From contig NZ_SKBP01000005.1 in the NCBI RefSeq assembly GCF_004634195.1, positions 186,001 through 250,000 on the forward strand: a DNA stretch of 64,000 nucleotides. The letters run 5' to 3'. Position 1 is the first letter of the stretch, and each line of letters starts with the position of its first letter. This DNA comes from Flavobacterium salilacus subsp. salilacus. Its GTDB lineage: Bacteria > Bacteroidota > Bacteroidia > Flavobacteriales > Flavobacteriaceae. The notes beneath the pieces are model-generated. The model ran no database searches. It worked only from the letters and a program-made list of their open reading frames with translations, and was not told the origin of the DNA. Both the position numbers and the translations under genes were made by a program. This document shows positions 7,394-16,541 of this stretch, piece by piece.

Positions 7394-8800
7394 ATGAATA
7401 CAAAATATTACGACTTAATAAATCAGACTTTTTACTTCCCACAGGAAGAATTCACACTAAATAAAGATAACCTGCTGTTTCATAATATCGACTTAATGAA
7501 ACTGGTAGAGCAGTATGGTACTCCGCTAAAGTTTACCTACCTGCCGCAAATTTCCAATAACATTCACAAAGCCAAAGAGTGGTTTAGGTCGGCAATAGAA
7601 AAAAACAAGTACGAAGGCAAATATTTTTATTGCTACTGTACAAAAAGCTCTCATTTTGAATATGTTATGAATGAGGCTTTTAAAAACAATATTCATATTG
7701 AAACCTCTGCTGCATACGATATTAATATTGTTGAAAAACTTTTAGAATCAGGTAAAATAAACAAAAACACCTATGTTATTTGTAACGGTTTTAAAAGAGA
7801 CGAGTATATAACCAACATAGCGAGGCTCATCAATAACGGGCATAGCCGCACGATACCTATTATTGATAATTATGAAGAGTTGGATTTATTGCAGGAAGAA
7901 ATAAAAGGAAAATTCAAAATAGGTATCCGTATTGCTGCCGAAGAAGAACCTAAATTTGAGTTCTATACCTCTCGATTAGGTATTGGTTACCGTAACATAC
8001 TACCTTTTTACAGAAGGCAAATACATGAAAATAAAAATGTAGAGCTTAAAATGCTCCACTTTTTTATTAATACCGGCATAAGAGATACAGCCTACTATTG
8101 GAATGAGCTGCTAAAGTGTTTAAAAGTATATATTAGCCTTAAAAAAGAGTGTCCTACTTTGGATAGTCTTAACATAGGCGGCGGATTCCCAATAAAAAAT
8201 TCACTGGCATTTGAATATGACTATCAGTACATGATTGATGAAATAATCAATCAGATAAAAATAGCCTGTGATGAGGCAGAAGTAGATGTACCTAATATTT
8301 ATACTGAGTTCGGCTCGTTTACCGTAGGCGAAAGCGGTGGTGCTATATACAAAGTATTATATCAAAAACAACAAAACGACAGGGAAAAATGGAACATGAT
8401 AGATTCGTCTTTCATCACTACCCTGCCGGATACTTGGGCTATAAACAAGCGCTTTATAATGCTTGCTATAAACCGTTGGAACGATCCGTATGAAAGGATA
8501 TTGCTTGGCGGGCTTACCTGCGATAGTGACGATTATTATAACTCCGAGCAAAACCTAAATGCTATATATTTGCCAAAGTATAATAAAGAAAAACCTTTGT
8601 ATATTGGCTTCTTCAATACAGGAGCCTATCAGGAAACCATAGGTGGCTATGGCGGGTTACACCACTGTCTTATCCCACAACCTAAACATATATTGATAGA
8701 CAGAGATGAGAACGGAATTTTGGCAACAGAGGTATTTTCTGAACAACAAAAAGCTGAGGAAGTACTCAAAATATTAGGCTACGATAAAGAACAACAATAA
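7394..8800 (+). CDS. speA: Arginine decarboxylase, PLP fold III
   Basis: 468 residues, the short flavobacterial form compared with about 630-650 in E. coli SpeA. Decarboxylates L-arginine to agmatine for polyamine synthesis. The PLP lysine is K84 in CTKSSHFEY. The barrel motifs HIETSAAYDINIV, KIGIRIAAEEEP, LNIGGGFPIKNS and YTEFGSFTVGESGG, and GGLTCDSDDYYN with FFNTGAYQETIGG near the C-terminus, are typical of the DAP/Orn/Arg decarboxylase fold III group. The next gene, 25 bases on, is deoxyhypusine-synthase-like, supporting a polyamine unit. Confidence 0.88.
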   Translation: MNTKYYDLINQTFYFPQEEFTLNKDNLLFHNIDLMKLVEQYGTPLKFTYLPQISNNIHKAKEWFRSAIEKNKYEGKYFYCYCTKSSHFEYVMNEAFKNNIHIETSAAYDINIVEKLLESGKINKNTYVICNGFKRDEYITNIARLINNGHSRTIPIIDNYEELDLLQEEIKGKFKIGIRIAAEEEPKFEFYTSRLGIGYRNILPFYRRQIHENKNVELKMLHFFINTGIRDTAYYWNELLKCLKVYISLKKECPTLDSLNIGGGFPIKNSLAFEYDYQYMIDEIINQIKIACDEAEVDVPNIYTEFGSFTVGESGGAIYKVLYQKQQNDREKWNMIDSSFITTLPDTWAINKRFIMLAINRWNDPYERILLGGLTCDSDDYYNSEQNLNAIYLPKYNKEKPLYIGFFNTGAYQETIGGYGGLHHCLIPQPKHILIDRDENGILATEVFSEQQKAEEVLKILGYDKEQQ

Positions 8801-8825
8801 ACTTGAATAAAAAAACTACAACGAA

Positions 8826-9797
8826 ATGAGCAAAGGACCCATTAGCCAATTTATAGAAAAACATTACCTGCACTTTAATGCGGCAGCGTTGGTGGATGCC
8901 GCAAAAGGCTATGAAAAGCAGTTGGAAAGCGGAGCTAAAATGATGGTAACGCTTGCAGGAGCTATGAGTACAGCAGAGCTTGGAAAAAGTTTTGCCGAGA
9001 TGATTCGCAGAGATAAAGTACAAATTATTTCCTGTACAGGGGCTAATTTGGAAGAAGATATCATGAACCTTGTGGCTCACTCACATTATGAAAGAGTACC
9101 TAACTACAGAGATTTAACCCCCCAGCAAGAATGGGACTTACTGGAAAGAGGATTAAACCGAGTTACCGATACCTGCATACCGGAGCATGAAGCTTTCCGC
9201 CGTTTGCAAAAACACATCCATAAAATATGGAAAGAAGCTGATGATAACGGAGAACGTTACTTTCCGCATGAATTTATGTATAAAATGCTGCTTTCAGGCG
9301 TATTGGAAGAATATTACGAAATAGATCTTAAGGATAGCTGGATGTATGCAGCAGCAGAAAAAAACCTGCCTATTATAGTACCGGGATGGGAAGACAGTAC
9401 TATGGGTAATATATTTGCATCCTATGTTATAAAAGGAGAACTTAAAGCCTCTACCATGAAATCGGGTATAGAATATATGACTTTCCTGGCTGACTGGTAT
9501 ATAAAAAATAACAGTAATGGTATAGGATTTTTCCAGATTGGCGGTGGTATAGCGGGAGATTTCCCTATATGTGTGGTACCCATGCTGTATCAGGATATGG
9601 AAATGCATGATATTCCTTTTTGGAGTTATTTCTGTCAGATATCCGATTCGACCACCAGCTATGGTTCTTACTCAGGTGCGGTGCCTAATGAAAAAATAAC
9701 ATGGGGTAAATTGGATATAACCACCCCTAAATTTATAATTGAATCTGATGCAACAATCGTTGCGCCACTTATATTTGCTTACCTGTTAGATTTATAA
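8826..9797 (+). CDS. Deoxyhypusine synthase family protein (probable polyamine enzyme)
   Basis: 323 residues. The DHS fold signatures are MVTLAGAMSTAELGKSFAEMI, ISCTGANLEEDIM, FFQIGGGIAGDFPI and YGSYSGAVPNEKITWGK; the lysine of WGK (K295) aligns with the catalytic lysine of eukaryotic DHS. Eukaryotic DHS moves an aminobutyl group from spermidine to eIF5A. Bacteria lack eIF5A, and this gene follows speA, so I infer transfer to a small amine, as in homospermidine-type synthases derived from DHS. Agmatinase, which I would expect between the two, is absent here. Reaction not provable from sequence. Confidence 0.82.
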   Translation: MSKGPISQFIEKHYLHFNAAALVDAAKGYEKQLESGAKMMVTLAGAMSTAELGKSFAEMIRRDKVQIISCTGANLEEDIMNLVAHSHYERVPNYRDLTPQQEWDLLERGLNRVTDTCIPEHEAFRRLQKHIHKIWKEADDNGERYFPHEFMYKMLLSGVLEEYYEIDLKDSWMYAAAEKNLPIIVPGWEDSTMGNIFASYVIKGELKASTMKSGIEYMTFLADWYIKNNSNGIGFFQIGGGIAGDFPICVVPMLYQDMEMHDIPFWSYFCQISDSTTSYGSYSGAVPNEKITWGKLDITTPKFIIESDATIVAPLIFAYLLDL

Positions 9798-9805
9798 TAA
9801 ATTGT

Positions 9806-10159
9806 ATGAAAAGAATTATAGTTGACTACGCCAAATTGACTAATGAAATTTTAACCCTGTTGGTTGAAAAATTCCCTGAAGGATATGATGATTCTGACAT
9901 CATTCGTTTTAAAAATGCTAAAAATGAAACTATTGAAGCAGTAGAAGTGCGTACCGAAGATACCATATATTTGGTTAAAGTAAGTACTAAACTTGCTGAC
10001 AGAATTGAAAATTTTGAAGATGATGATCTTGTTGATGAACCATCGGATGATATGGACGCTTTAAAAGGTTTGGAAATTACAGATGATGCCGAAGCCGATG
10101 ACGATATCGATGATAATGATGCTCCTGACAATATAGAGGAAGATGAAGAAGAAGAATAA
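9806..10159 (+). CDS. Conserved hypothetical protein with acidic tail
   Basis: 117 residues. The first 80 form a small basic/neutral domain (MKRIIVDYAKLTNEILTLL, FPEGYDDSDIIRFKNAKNE, EAVEVRTEDTIYLVKVS); the last 40 are almost wholly Asp and Glu and end in a run of glutamates. No catalytic motif. It begins 8 bases after the DHS-like gene and is followed by a strong terminator, so it closes the speA operon. A small acidic tail is often seen in RNA polymerase delta-like or nucleic-acid-mimicking proteins, but I see no homology. Function unknown. Confidence 0.75.
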   Translation: MKRIIVDYAKLTNEILTLLVEKFPEGYDDSDIIRFKNAKNETIEAVEVRTEDTIYLVKVSTKLADRIENFEDDDLVDEPSDDMDALKGLEITDDAEADDDIDDNDAPDNIEEDEEEE

Positions 10160-10171
10160 TATTGCATTATA

Positions 10172-10203
10172 AAAAAAAGCCCCTTTAAAGGGGCTTTTTT
10201 TTT
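10172..10203 (+). terminator. Terminator of the speA operon
   Basis: Stem AAAGCCCC/GGGGCTTT with a short TTTAAA loop and a run of nine or more T follows the acidic-tail gene by about a dozen bases. Confidence 0.85.
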
Positions 10204-10403
10204 ATTTAGGCTTTACTAACATATTGTCAACACTTTTAATTACATGAGTTAACGAAAAATTAACCTGCTTAAAAATTGCAAAAATGTAAAAAAATCGTTT
10301 ATTTGTTAATAGTTATATGTACAATAACATTAGTCTTGAATAAACCGAAAAAAAGACTTTAAAGAAAGGAGTAGGTAAAATCCATCTAATTTTAATTATA
10401 AAC

Positions 10404-11069
10404 ATGAAAAAATTTCTTTTTGCCGTAGCAATAGTTGCTGTTATGGCGTCCTGTTCTAATGATTCCGAACAATCAACAACAATGGTCAACGAAACAGATT
10501 CGATTAACTTTAGCACTAAATCATCATTAGATTTAAAAACGTTACATCAAATGATGATTTCTTCACAAAGCTATATCAACTATAAGGCAGCCCATGATGC
10601 ATTTGTGGATAAGATGAATTTTAAAGGAGATCGAGCCGATATCGAATCCGAAGCAAAAATAAAAGACTGGATTTATAACAATATCGGATTAACTGATTTT
10701 CCAGATTTTACAACTGCAATCGATGAGTATGATGAATTAAAAAGTTTAGGTTTGATTTCATTAAATGATAATAAATTGTTTTATGAAACAATACAAATTG
10801 AAGGTACTTCTGGCTTATTTGATTTGATGTATGAGCAAACACCATTATCAAATGATTGCCCAAGTATTTGTGGAGCATCACTAAATAGTTGTCGAGATTG
10901 GGTTAGTTCTTGGTATCATTATGCTGTAGCAGAAGCTACTGCTCAATGGGTATCTCCCAGTATTGAATCAACAAATAATTTTAATAATCAAATGATTGCT
11001 ATTGAGATTGGTGCAGATTTATATAATGAGGAATGTGACAATGAATATGTTGATTGTTGCGCTGCATAA
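10404..11069 (+). CDS. Lipoprotein of unknown function with Cys-rich C-terminus
   Basis: 221 residues. SPII signal MKKFLFAVAIVAVMASC with lipidation Cys17. A polar helical middle (FVDKMNFKGDRADIES) is followed by a C-terminal third with seven cysteines in CPSICGASLNSCRDW and EECDNEYVDCCAA, suggesting disulfides or a metal site outside the cytoplasm. ATG at 10404. No family recognised. The 244 bases upstream show no clear -7 box. It is followed by a second secreted protein gene 74 bases on, with a hairpin between. Confidence 0.7.
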   Translation: MKKFLFAVAIVAVMASCSNDSEQSTTMVNETDSINFSTKSSLDLKTLHQMMISSQSYINYKAAHDAFVDKMNFKGDRADIESEAKIKDWIYNNIGLTDFPDFTTAIDEYDELKSLGLISLNDNKLFYETIQIEGTSGLFDLMYEQTPLSNDCPSICGASLNSCRDWVSSWYHYAVAEATAQWVSPSIESTNNFNNQMIAIEIGADLYNEECDNEYVDCCAA

Positions 11070-11091
11070 ATTTAAATTTATAATATTTTAT

Positions 11092-11125
11092 TCCGTGTCA
11101 CCTTTAACAGTAAAAGTGACACGGA
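11092..11125. terminator. Inverted repeat between two secreted-protein genes
   Basis: Ten-bp perfect arms TCCGTGTCAC and GTGACACGGA (11092-11101 and 11116-11125) flank a 14-base loop. There is no following T run, so it may be an attenuator or RNA-stabilising hairpin rather than a full terminator. Confidence 0.5.
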
Positions 11126-11143
11126 TAAATTCATAATTATTGT

Positions 11144-11632
11144 ATGAAAAAATTATATCCAAACATAATTGCTGCAATAATACTATTAAGCTCGTTAGTA
11201 TCTATAGCACAAAATACAGAATATAACCCATCTTCGAGAAATGAAGCTAATAAACAGGAGTACGATTCTACATTCAATGCTTTTAAAAAACTTTATATCG
11301 ATAAACTTGATTCAGATATTCATTACAGGATAATGGATTTATCTAAAGAGTTCGTAAGAAAAATGAACCACCCTGAAAAATCAATGGCTCTAATTAATAC
11401 TAAGTATCCATTACCTTGGATAAAAGAAAATTTAAGCACTACCTTTTTTGAAAGTTATGGAGAAGCTATTAAGGAATGGGAACATTTATCAGAATTGATG
11501 GCTATTAGTTATGAGCAAAATAGAGAATATTACGAAATGAAAGATAAGATTCTTAAAAAATGGGGAGTGGAAATGCTTGATTCAGTTACACAAGAAATTA
11601 GAAGAGAACAACCTCAAAAATTTAAAACATAA
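11144..11632 (+). CDS. Secreted hypothetical protein
   Basis: 162 residues with a signal peptide MKKLYPNIIAAIILLSSLV ending SIAQ. The mature part is charged and alpha-helical (EYDSTFNAFKKLYIDKL, DLSKEFVRKMNHPEKS) without cysteines or known motifs. It follows the Cys-rich lipoprotein in the same direction, so the two may act together outside the cytoplasm. It ends 2 bases from the convergent DinB-like gene. I do not recognise a family. Confidence 0.65.
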   Translation: MKKLYPNIIAAIILLSSLVSIAQNTEYNPSSRNEANKQEYDSTFNAFKKLYIDKLDSDIHYRIMDLSKEFVRKMNHPEKSMALINTKYPLPWIKENLSTTFFESYGEAIKEWEHLSELMAISYEQNREYYEMKDKILKKWGVEMLDSVTQEIRREQPQKFKT

Positions 11633-11634
11633 TT

Positions 11635-12153
11635 TTATAAATAGCGTTCCTGAAAAATTTTGGTGTGGTGCTTTTGATGCGCAATAATTAAAAAGCCTAA
11701 AGCGCGCACCGTTACATTGTATCCTGATGCTACTCCCCTTTTCATCAAATCATCTTCAGTAAATGATTTAAAGAGTAACAAAGAGGCATGTCGCTGTGCC
11801 GACATTTCTGTCAGTAACGATTGTAAACTTCTTTCATTGGCATGCGCATTATCAACATAACTGTTTTCATCAAACCCGGGTAGCGCGGTACTATCACCAC
11901 GCGAAAAACGCATGGCGCGGTAGCTAAACACCCTCTCGGAGTCTATCAGGTGTTGTATTATCTCTTTTATTGTCCATTTACCTTCGGCATAGCGGTAATC
12001 GTGTTTACCCATAGGTATATCCTGTACAAATTTTATAAACTCATGTACACTTACTTCAAGACCTTCAACAAGTGTCCAGGTATCATCAACATTTGGTAAA
12101 TAAGCACCATGATACGGTGCATATTCATCGGTTTGTAATTGGCTTATTCTCAT
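11635..12153 (-). CDS. DinB-superfamily protein
   Basis: 172 residues. Four-helix DinB/YfiT-like fold with the expected metal-binding histidines in EIIQHLIDSERVFSYRA and the C-terminal AHQKHHTKIFQERYL, and the family GKWTIKE motif. Members are often thiol- or metal-dependent transferases; the substrate here is unknown. Its start is 3 bases downstream of the ppc stop on the same strand, so it is very likely co-transcribed. Length is normal for the family. Confidence 0.85.
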   Translation of the reverse strand: MRISQLQTDEYAPYHGAYLPNVDDTWTLVEGLEVSVHEFIKFVQDIPMGKHDYRYAEGKWTIKEIIQHLIDSERVFSYRAMRFSRGDSTALPGFDENSYVDNAHANERSLQSLLTEMSAQRHASLLLFKSFTEDDLMKRGVASGYNVTVRALGFLIIAHQKHHTKIFQERYL

Positions 12154-12156
12154 ACG

Positions 12157-14736
12157 CTAAGCAGAGTTTCTGCTGGCATTAATATTCCCAAAAAGGGAAC
12201 GGGTTACTATTTTTTCATATACTTCCAGCAATGCATCAGGCTCATTGCCGTTTTTAATTTCTCTTATTTTATGCAGGGCATACTGCTGTATAGTAAGCAA
12301 GGGACGCACTATTTGTTCTCTTATTTTTACTGATGCCCTGCCATCAGGGTAATTTTCCATGAGTTGCTTATAACCCGAAATTTTCAGGAGCAAACGTTTG
12401 GTTTCTTTAAACTCATCGTAGATGATTTGCCAAAACTCGCCAAATTCTTTATCTTCTCTCATATAAGCGGTAAGCGGAAAAAATGATTTGGTTAATGACA
12501 TCATACTGTTTTCTATCAAAGTTCTGAAAAACAATGAGTTTTCATATAAATCGACTGCCTTATCCCATTCGCCATTTCGTTCCAAATGTCCCAATGCATG
12601 ACCAAGACCAAAAAAGCCGGGTACATTTTGTTTTAACTGACTCCAGGAACCCACAAAGGGTATGGCACGCAAGTCATTAAAATCTAATTGTGCCGATTTG
12701 CTTCGTTTTGAAGGACGGCTGCCTATATTAGTCTTAGCATAATAGTTAAGCGTACTCATATGCTCTAAATAAGGCAAAAATTTAGGATGTGCCTTAAAAG
12801 CTGCATATTTTTCATAACTCAGTGTTGCCAAATCGTCAAACACATCTCTTTGCGCCTGTGTAAGTTGTTTTTTATCCTTATTAAATACTCCGTTAGTAAT
12901 ACCCGCACTCAAAAGGTTTTCTAAATTGTAACGACACGAGTCGAGCGTACCAAAATTAGAACTGATGGTTTGTCCCTGTATGGTTATCTGTATTTCGTTA
13001 TTCTCTATAGTTTGCCCTTGCGAAGCATAAAACTTGTGGGTTTTACCGCCACCGCGTGCAGGAGGTCCGCCCCTGCCATCAAAAAAGATTACTTTAATGC
13101 CATACTGGCGAGCCATAAGGGTTAGGTTCTCTTTAGCTTTATAAATACTCCAGTTTGCCATGAGGTAGCCTCCATCTTTAGTACCGTCGCTAAAACCGAG
13201 CATAATAGTTTGCCTGTTGCCTCTGTTTTTAAGATGCGCTGCATATTTTGGGTTTTCATATAACGATTGCATTACTTTATGGGCATCTTTAAGATCGTCA
13301 ACCGTTTCAAACAGCGGTACAATATCGGCTGTTGGGTTTTCCCAACCTAATAGTTCAAATAATGTTAATACTTCCAGTACATTATGCGCACTTTCATTAT
13401 TGCTTATTATATATCGGTTACACCCATTTTCGCCATTTTGTTCCTGTATGGTTTTCATTGCCGTAATGGATTCGAGTGTAAGGCGCGCATTTTCGTTTTC
13501 AAACCACGAAGCCTCTACTCTGCTCCTGGTATTTTCTAAAACCTTAAGTTTTTCATCTTCGTTTAAAGCTGCATAATTTTTTAAGGAAGCGTCTCCCCTT
13601 TTTGCAAGTTCAGCAATAACATCGCTAAAAACGGTATCGTGTATGTGACTGTTTTGACGAATGTCCAGAGAGGCAAAGTAATAACCGAAAATTATTGTTT
13701 TGTTTAAAAGATTGTCTATCTCATCTAGGTATAATGATTGATGATGATCGATTATAATATTGCGTATCGCTTTTAATCCTGTCTGTAATTCTTGTAATGA
13801 GATATATACATCGCCATCCGAATAAAATACAGAGCGATATAGCTTTTGCTCAATATCTGCAACTAATGTATGTACTCCTGTAAAGGTAAGTTTGCGTTTT
13901 AATTTTTTTACATCATTATAATAACACTTTAATATTGATGTTCTTAATCGGTCGGCAACTTTCAGTGTAATTTCAGTAGTCACAAAAGGGTTTCCGTCCC
14001 TATCGCCTCCGGGCCAAAAACCGAATGATAAAACTCCATGATTCAGAGGCTCACCTCTATATACAGTATCCTGTATGTAGGATGCCATATCTCCTGCGGT
14101 GGGATAAAAAACATATTCCAAATACCATAACAGGCTAACCGCTTCGTCATAAGGCGTGGGTTTCTCTTTTTTAATAAATGGTGTTTTACCCAGTTGCGCC
14201 AACAGTGTTTTTATTTGTGATAAATTATTGTCGCGTATGGCAAGGGTAAGATCGGTAATAATACCCAGTACAGCGCCGGGATAAAACTGTGTAGGGTGTG
14301 CTGTGAGTACTGTTCTAACCTGATAGTCACTTAAAAATGCTTTTAACTCTTCTGTAAGGCTTTGATTTTCTGCTCTTTCTTTGCTTTCGAGCAACGACCC
14401 GCTTCCATCCAGATTATGAAGCGTATCAAATGCGGCATCTTCTATTGCATCAAATAATACAACCTGTCGCTCTACATATTGAATAAAGCGAAACAATAAG
14501 TCTATTTTTTGTGTTTCAGGGTAGCCTTGCAGGTATTTGTCCGAAAAAGCATCGATTATTTCTTTCGGGCTTTTGTTATTTTTATATCCGTCGTCACATA
14601 TTTCTGAAAACAAGGGCAGTAACACACCGGTGTTGCCGATGGCATCAAAAGGGAGTGTCATAAATATACTGTTAAACAACTGATATTTAAGTTTTACATT
14701 TTCATTAAAACGTTCTATTCGGGTTGCAGGATACAT
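12157..14736 (-). CDS. ppc: Phosphoenolpyruvate carboxylase
   Basis: 859 residues. Adds bicarbonate to PEP giving oxaloacetate, an anaplerotic reaction. Catalytic H147 lies in VLTAHPTQ; GGDRDGNPFVT, FDGRGGPPARGGGKTH and GQTISSNFG are the diagnostic active-site loops. Compared with the E. coli enzyme (883 aa) the length is normal, but the C-terminus ends in SLFGNINASRNSA rather than the usual NTG, so the terminal aspartate-inhibition site may differ. The DinB-like gene follows directly. Confidence 0.95.
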   Translation of the reverse strand: MYPATRIERFNENVKLKYQLFNSIFMTLPFDAIGNTGVLLPLFSEICDDGYKNNKSPKEIIDAFSDKYLQGYPETQKIDLLFRFIQYVERQVVLFDAIEDAAFDTLHNLDGSGSLLESKERAENQSLTEELKAFLSDYQVRTVLTAHPTQFYPGAVLGIITDLTLAIRDNNLSQIKTLLAQLGKTPFIKKEKPTPYDEAVSLLWYLEYVFYPTAGDMASYIQDTVYRGEPLNHGVLSFGFWPGGDRDGNPFVTTEITLKVADRLRTSILKCYYNDVKKLKRKLTFTGVHTLVADIEQKLYRSVFYSDGDVYISLQELQTGLKAIRNIIIDHHQSLYLDEIDNLLNKTIIFGYYFASLDIRQNSHIHDTVFSDVIAELAKRGDASLKNYAALNEDEKLKVLENTRSRVEASWFENENARLTLESITAMKTIQEQNGENGCNRYIISNNESAHNVLEVLTLFELLGWENPTADIVPLFETVDDLKDAHKVMQSLYENPKYAAHLKNRGNRQTIMLGFSDGTKDGGYLMANWSIYKAKENLTLMARQYGIKVIFFDGRGGPPARGGGKTHKFYASQGQTIENNEIQITIQGQTISSNFGTLDSCRYNLENLLSAGITNGVFNKDKKQLTQAQRDVFDDLATLSYEKYAAFKAHPKFLPYLEHMSTLNYYAKTNIGSRPSKRSKSAQLDFNDLRAIPFVGSWSQLKQNVPGFFGLGHALGHLERNGEWDKAVDLYENSLFFRTLIENSMMSLTKSFFPLTAYMREDKEFGEFWQIIYDEFKETKRLLLKISGYKQLMENYPDGRASVKIREQIVRPLLTIQQYALHKIREIKNGNEPDALLEVYEKIVTRSLFGNINASRNSA

Positions 14737-14767
14737 ATATTATTTTTTTTATTGAAATTAATAAAAA

Positions 14768-14792
14768 ACCCTCATGTTATTGGCATGAGGGT
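14768..14792 (-). terminator. Terminator of the Lrp/AsnC gene
   Basis: Nine-bp perfect arms ACCCTCATG and CATGAGGGT; on the minus strand the hairpin is followed by a T run, so it serves the gene at 14815-15294. Confidence 0.8.
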
Positions 14793-14814
14793 ATTAAACT
14801 TTTGATAAAAATTA

Positions 14815-15294
14815 TTACATATCTTTAAAAATAGTATGCATTAAGCGCTTTTTATCATTAATACTTTCTTCAAGTGATATCATGGTTTCGGTTCTGTACA
14901 CACCTTCAATATCATCTATCATAAAAATAACTTCTTTTGCGTGTTTGGTATCTCGTGCTCTTATTTTACAAAATACATTGAATTTACCTGTGGTAACGTG
15001 AGCAACGGTAACAAACGGTATTTCGTTTATGCGCTCTAACACAAATTTAGTTTGCGATGTGTTGTGAAGAAATACACCCACATAGGCAATAAAAGAATAC
15101 CCCAGTTTTTCATAATCGAGCGTTAATGATGATCCCATTATAATACCGGCATCTTCCATTTTTTTAACCCTAACGTGTACAGTTCCTGCAGATATTAATA
15201 GCTTTTTTGCTATATCCGTAAAGGGAACTCTGGTGTTGTCAATCAGCATATCTAATATCTGGTGATCAACTTCATCTAAACGAAACTTACTCAT
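14815..15294 (-). CDS. Lrp/AsnC-family transcriptional regulator
   Basis: 159 residues. N-terminal winged HTH (about 1-60; LDEVDHQILDMLIDNTR, DIAKKLLISAGTVHVRVKKMEDAGII), then the RAM ligand domain with TGKFNVFCKIRARD and DDIEGVYRTETMISL. Such regulators sense amino acids as octamers. Alone between a terminator and the M14 gene, so its targets are not obvious; a second Lrp-type gene lies at 56.1 kb. Confidence 0.9.
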   Translation of the reverse strand: MSKFRLDEVDHQILDMLIDNTRVPFTDIAKKLLISAGTVHVRVKKMEDAGIIMGSSLTLDYEKLGYSFIAYVGVFLHNTSQTKFVLERINEIPFVTVAHVTTGKFNVFCKIRARDTKHAKEVIFMIDDIEGVYRTETMISLEESINDKKRLMHTIFKDM

Positions 15295-15364
15295 AAATGT
15301 GTTTTTTTATTTGTGTAATTATATTTAGTTCATTACTATACTGTATATACAATATCAAAAAGCA

Positions 15365-16528
15365 CTATTCAACTTCTACTCCATTTATAAACTTTCTGTC
15401 GGGTTCAATAAAAAAATCGGCTTTTGTATCAGATACTGGATAATTTTTACCGTCTTTTCCTACATACTTCCCTCCGTTACAGTCATATTCTGCATGTCCG
15501 TTGGCAATATCAAAATTGTCTATTTCTTTAATAAATGCTTGAAACATTACATAATTCTCAAACAGAACTTCTTTATATTGAGAGGCAAAAATCGTGATTT
15601 TTTCTTTATTTTCATAATTTATATTAACATTTTTATACATGATATCATAAAATACATTCTTATTTTGAGGAATATTAAAATATTTCTCATTTTCATCAAC
15701 AACTATAACGTTTTCGTAAATTGAATAAAATCCCGATAATAATGCAAAAAAGATAAATCTCCTTGTTACCTCTCTTTCATAATCTTGCTGATAATGTCCT
15801 GCCTCAAATAATACCGTGGGTACTCCTGCTGCCTGAAAATAATCTCCCACACAATTTATGTTGAAAGAATCATCAAAACGCCCTACCTGCCCCGGTATAT
15901 AACGCTCTAAGGTTTCAGCCATTGCTACAATAAGGTTTATTGCTTTTTGTCGAGTATTATTAATATCACGTTCCTCGTTGTAGGCGGGTGCTAAAAAAGA
16001 AACTGTAGCAGGCTTGGGTTTGCCCTCTGATTCTAAACCAAATATAGTACGCTGATCATGCATATTATAGCAAAAATCAGGTTTAAAAGCATTAAATGCT
16101 TGTTGTAACGCTTTACTTTCCGGTTGGGATTGCGCAACAGCATCACGATTCAAATCTACTTTATTGGCATTTTCCCTGGTATATAGCTTTGCTCCATCAG
16201 GGTTTAATATAGGTATTATGCATAATGTAAAGTTATCTTTTATAACTTTCGCTTCTTTGGTATCGCCATTTAACCAGTTGAGCATATCAAATAGTGCCTT
16301 GGTGGTTGTAGATTCGCTACCATGCATTTGCGACCAAATCAAAATTTTTGTTTTACCCTTACCGGCAGTAATACTGTATATCGGTTTATCTAAAACAGAC
16401 TTGCTCAAGACATCTACCTCAAAAGAAGTTTTTAGTTTACTTAATACAGGCTCTATATGAGTGTTGGTTATATATCGCTTTTCAAGAGTATGCTCTTTGT
16501 ATTGTTGGTATAATAATTCTAAATTCAT
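15365..16528 (-). CDS. M14 family zinc carboxypeptidase
   Basis: 387 residues. The M14 zinc site is intact: H69 and E72 in QMHGSES, H157 in NMHDQ; NPDG and VDLNRD provide the substrate carboxylate/arginine region, and E242 in FEAGHY is the general base. No signal peptide, so cytoplasmic. The last 120 residues form an extra domain without a recognised motif. The gene is divergent from a XRE regulator, and palindromic operators start 13 bases upstream of its ATG, so repression by that regulator is likely. Confidence 0.85.
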   Translation of the reverse strand: MNLELLYQQYKEHTLEKRYITNTHIEPVLSKLKTSFEVDVLSKSVLDKPIYSITAGKGKTKILIWSQMHGSESTTTKALFDMLNWLNGDTKEAKVIKDNFTLCIIPILNPDGAKLYTRENANKVDLNRDAVAQSQPESKALQQAFNAFKPDFCYNMHDQRTIFGLESEGKPKPATVSFLAPAYNEERDINNTRQKAINLIVAMAETLERYIPGQVGRFDDSFNINCVGDYFQAAGVPTVLFEAGHYQQDYEREVTRRFIFFALLSGFYSIYENVIVVDENEKYFNIPQNKNVFYDIMYKNVNINYENKEKITIFASQYKEVLFENYVMFQAFIKEIDNFDIANGHAEYDCNGGKYVGKDGKNYPVSDTKADFFIEPDRKFINGVEVE

Positions 16529-16541
16529 GAATCTTTATTTA

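Noticed and set aside
9826-10167. A minus-strand serine-rich frame of 113 codons
   Set aside because: It is the mirror of the Asp/Glu-rich gene at 9806-10159 (GAT/GAA read in reverse gives serine-rich codons).
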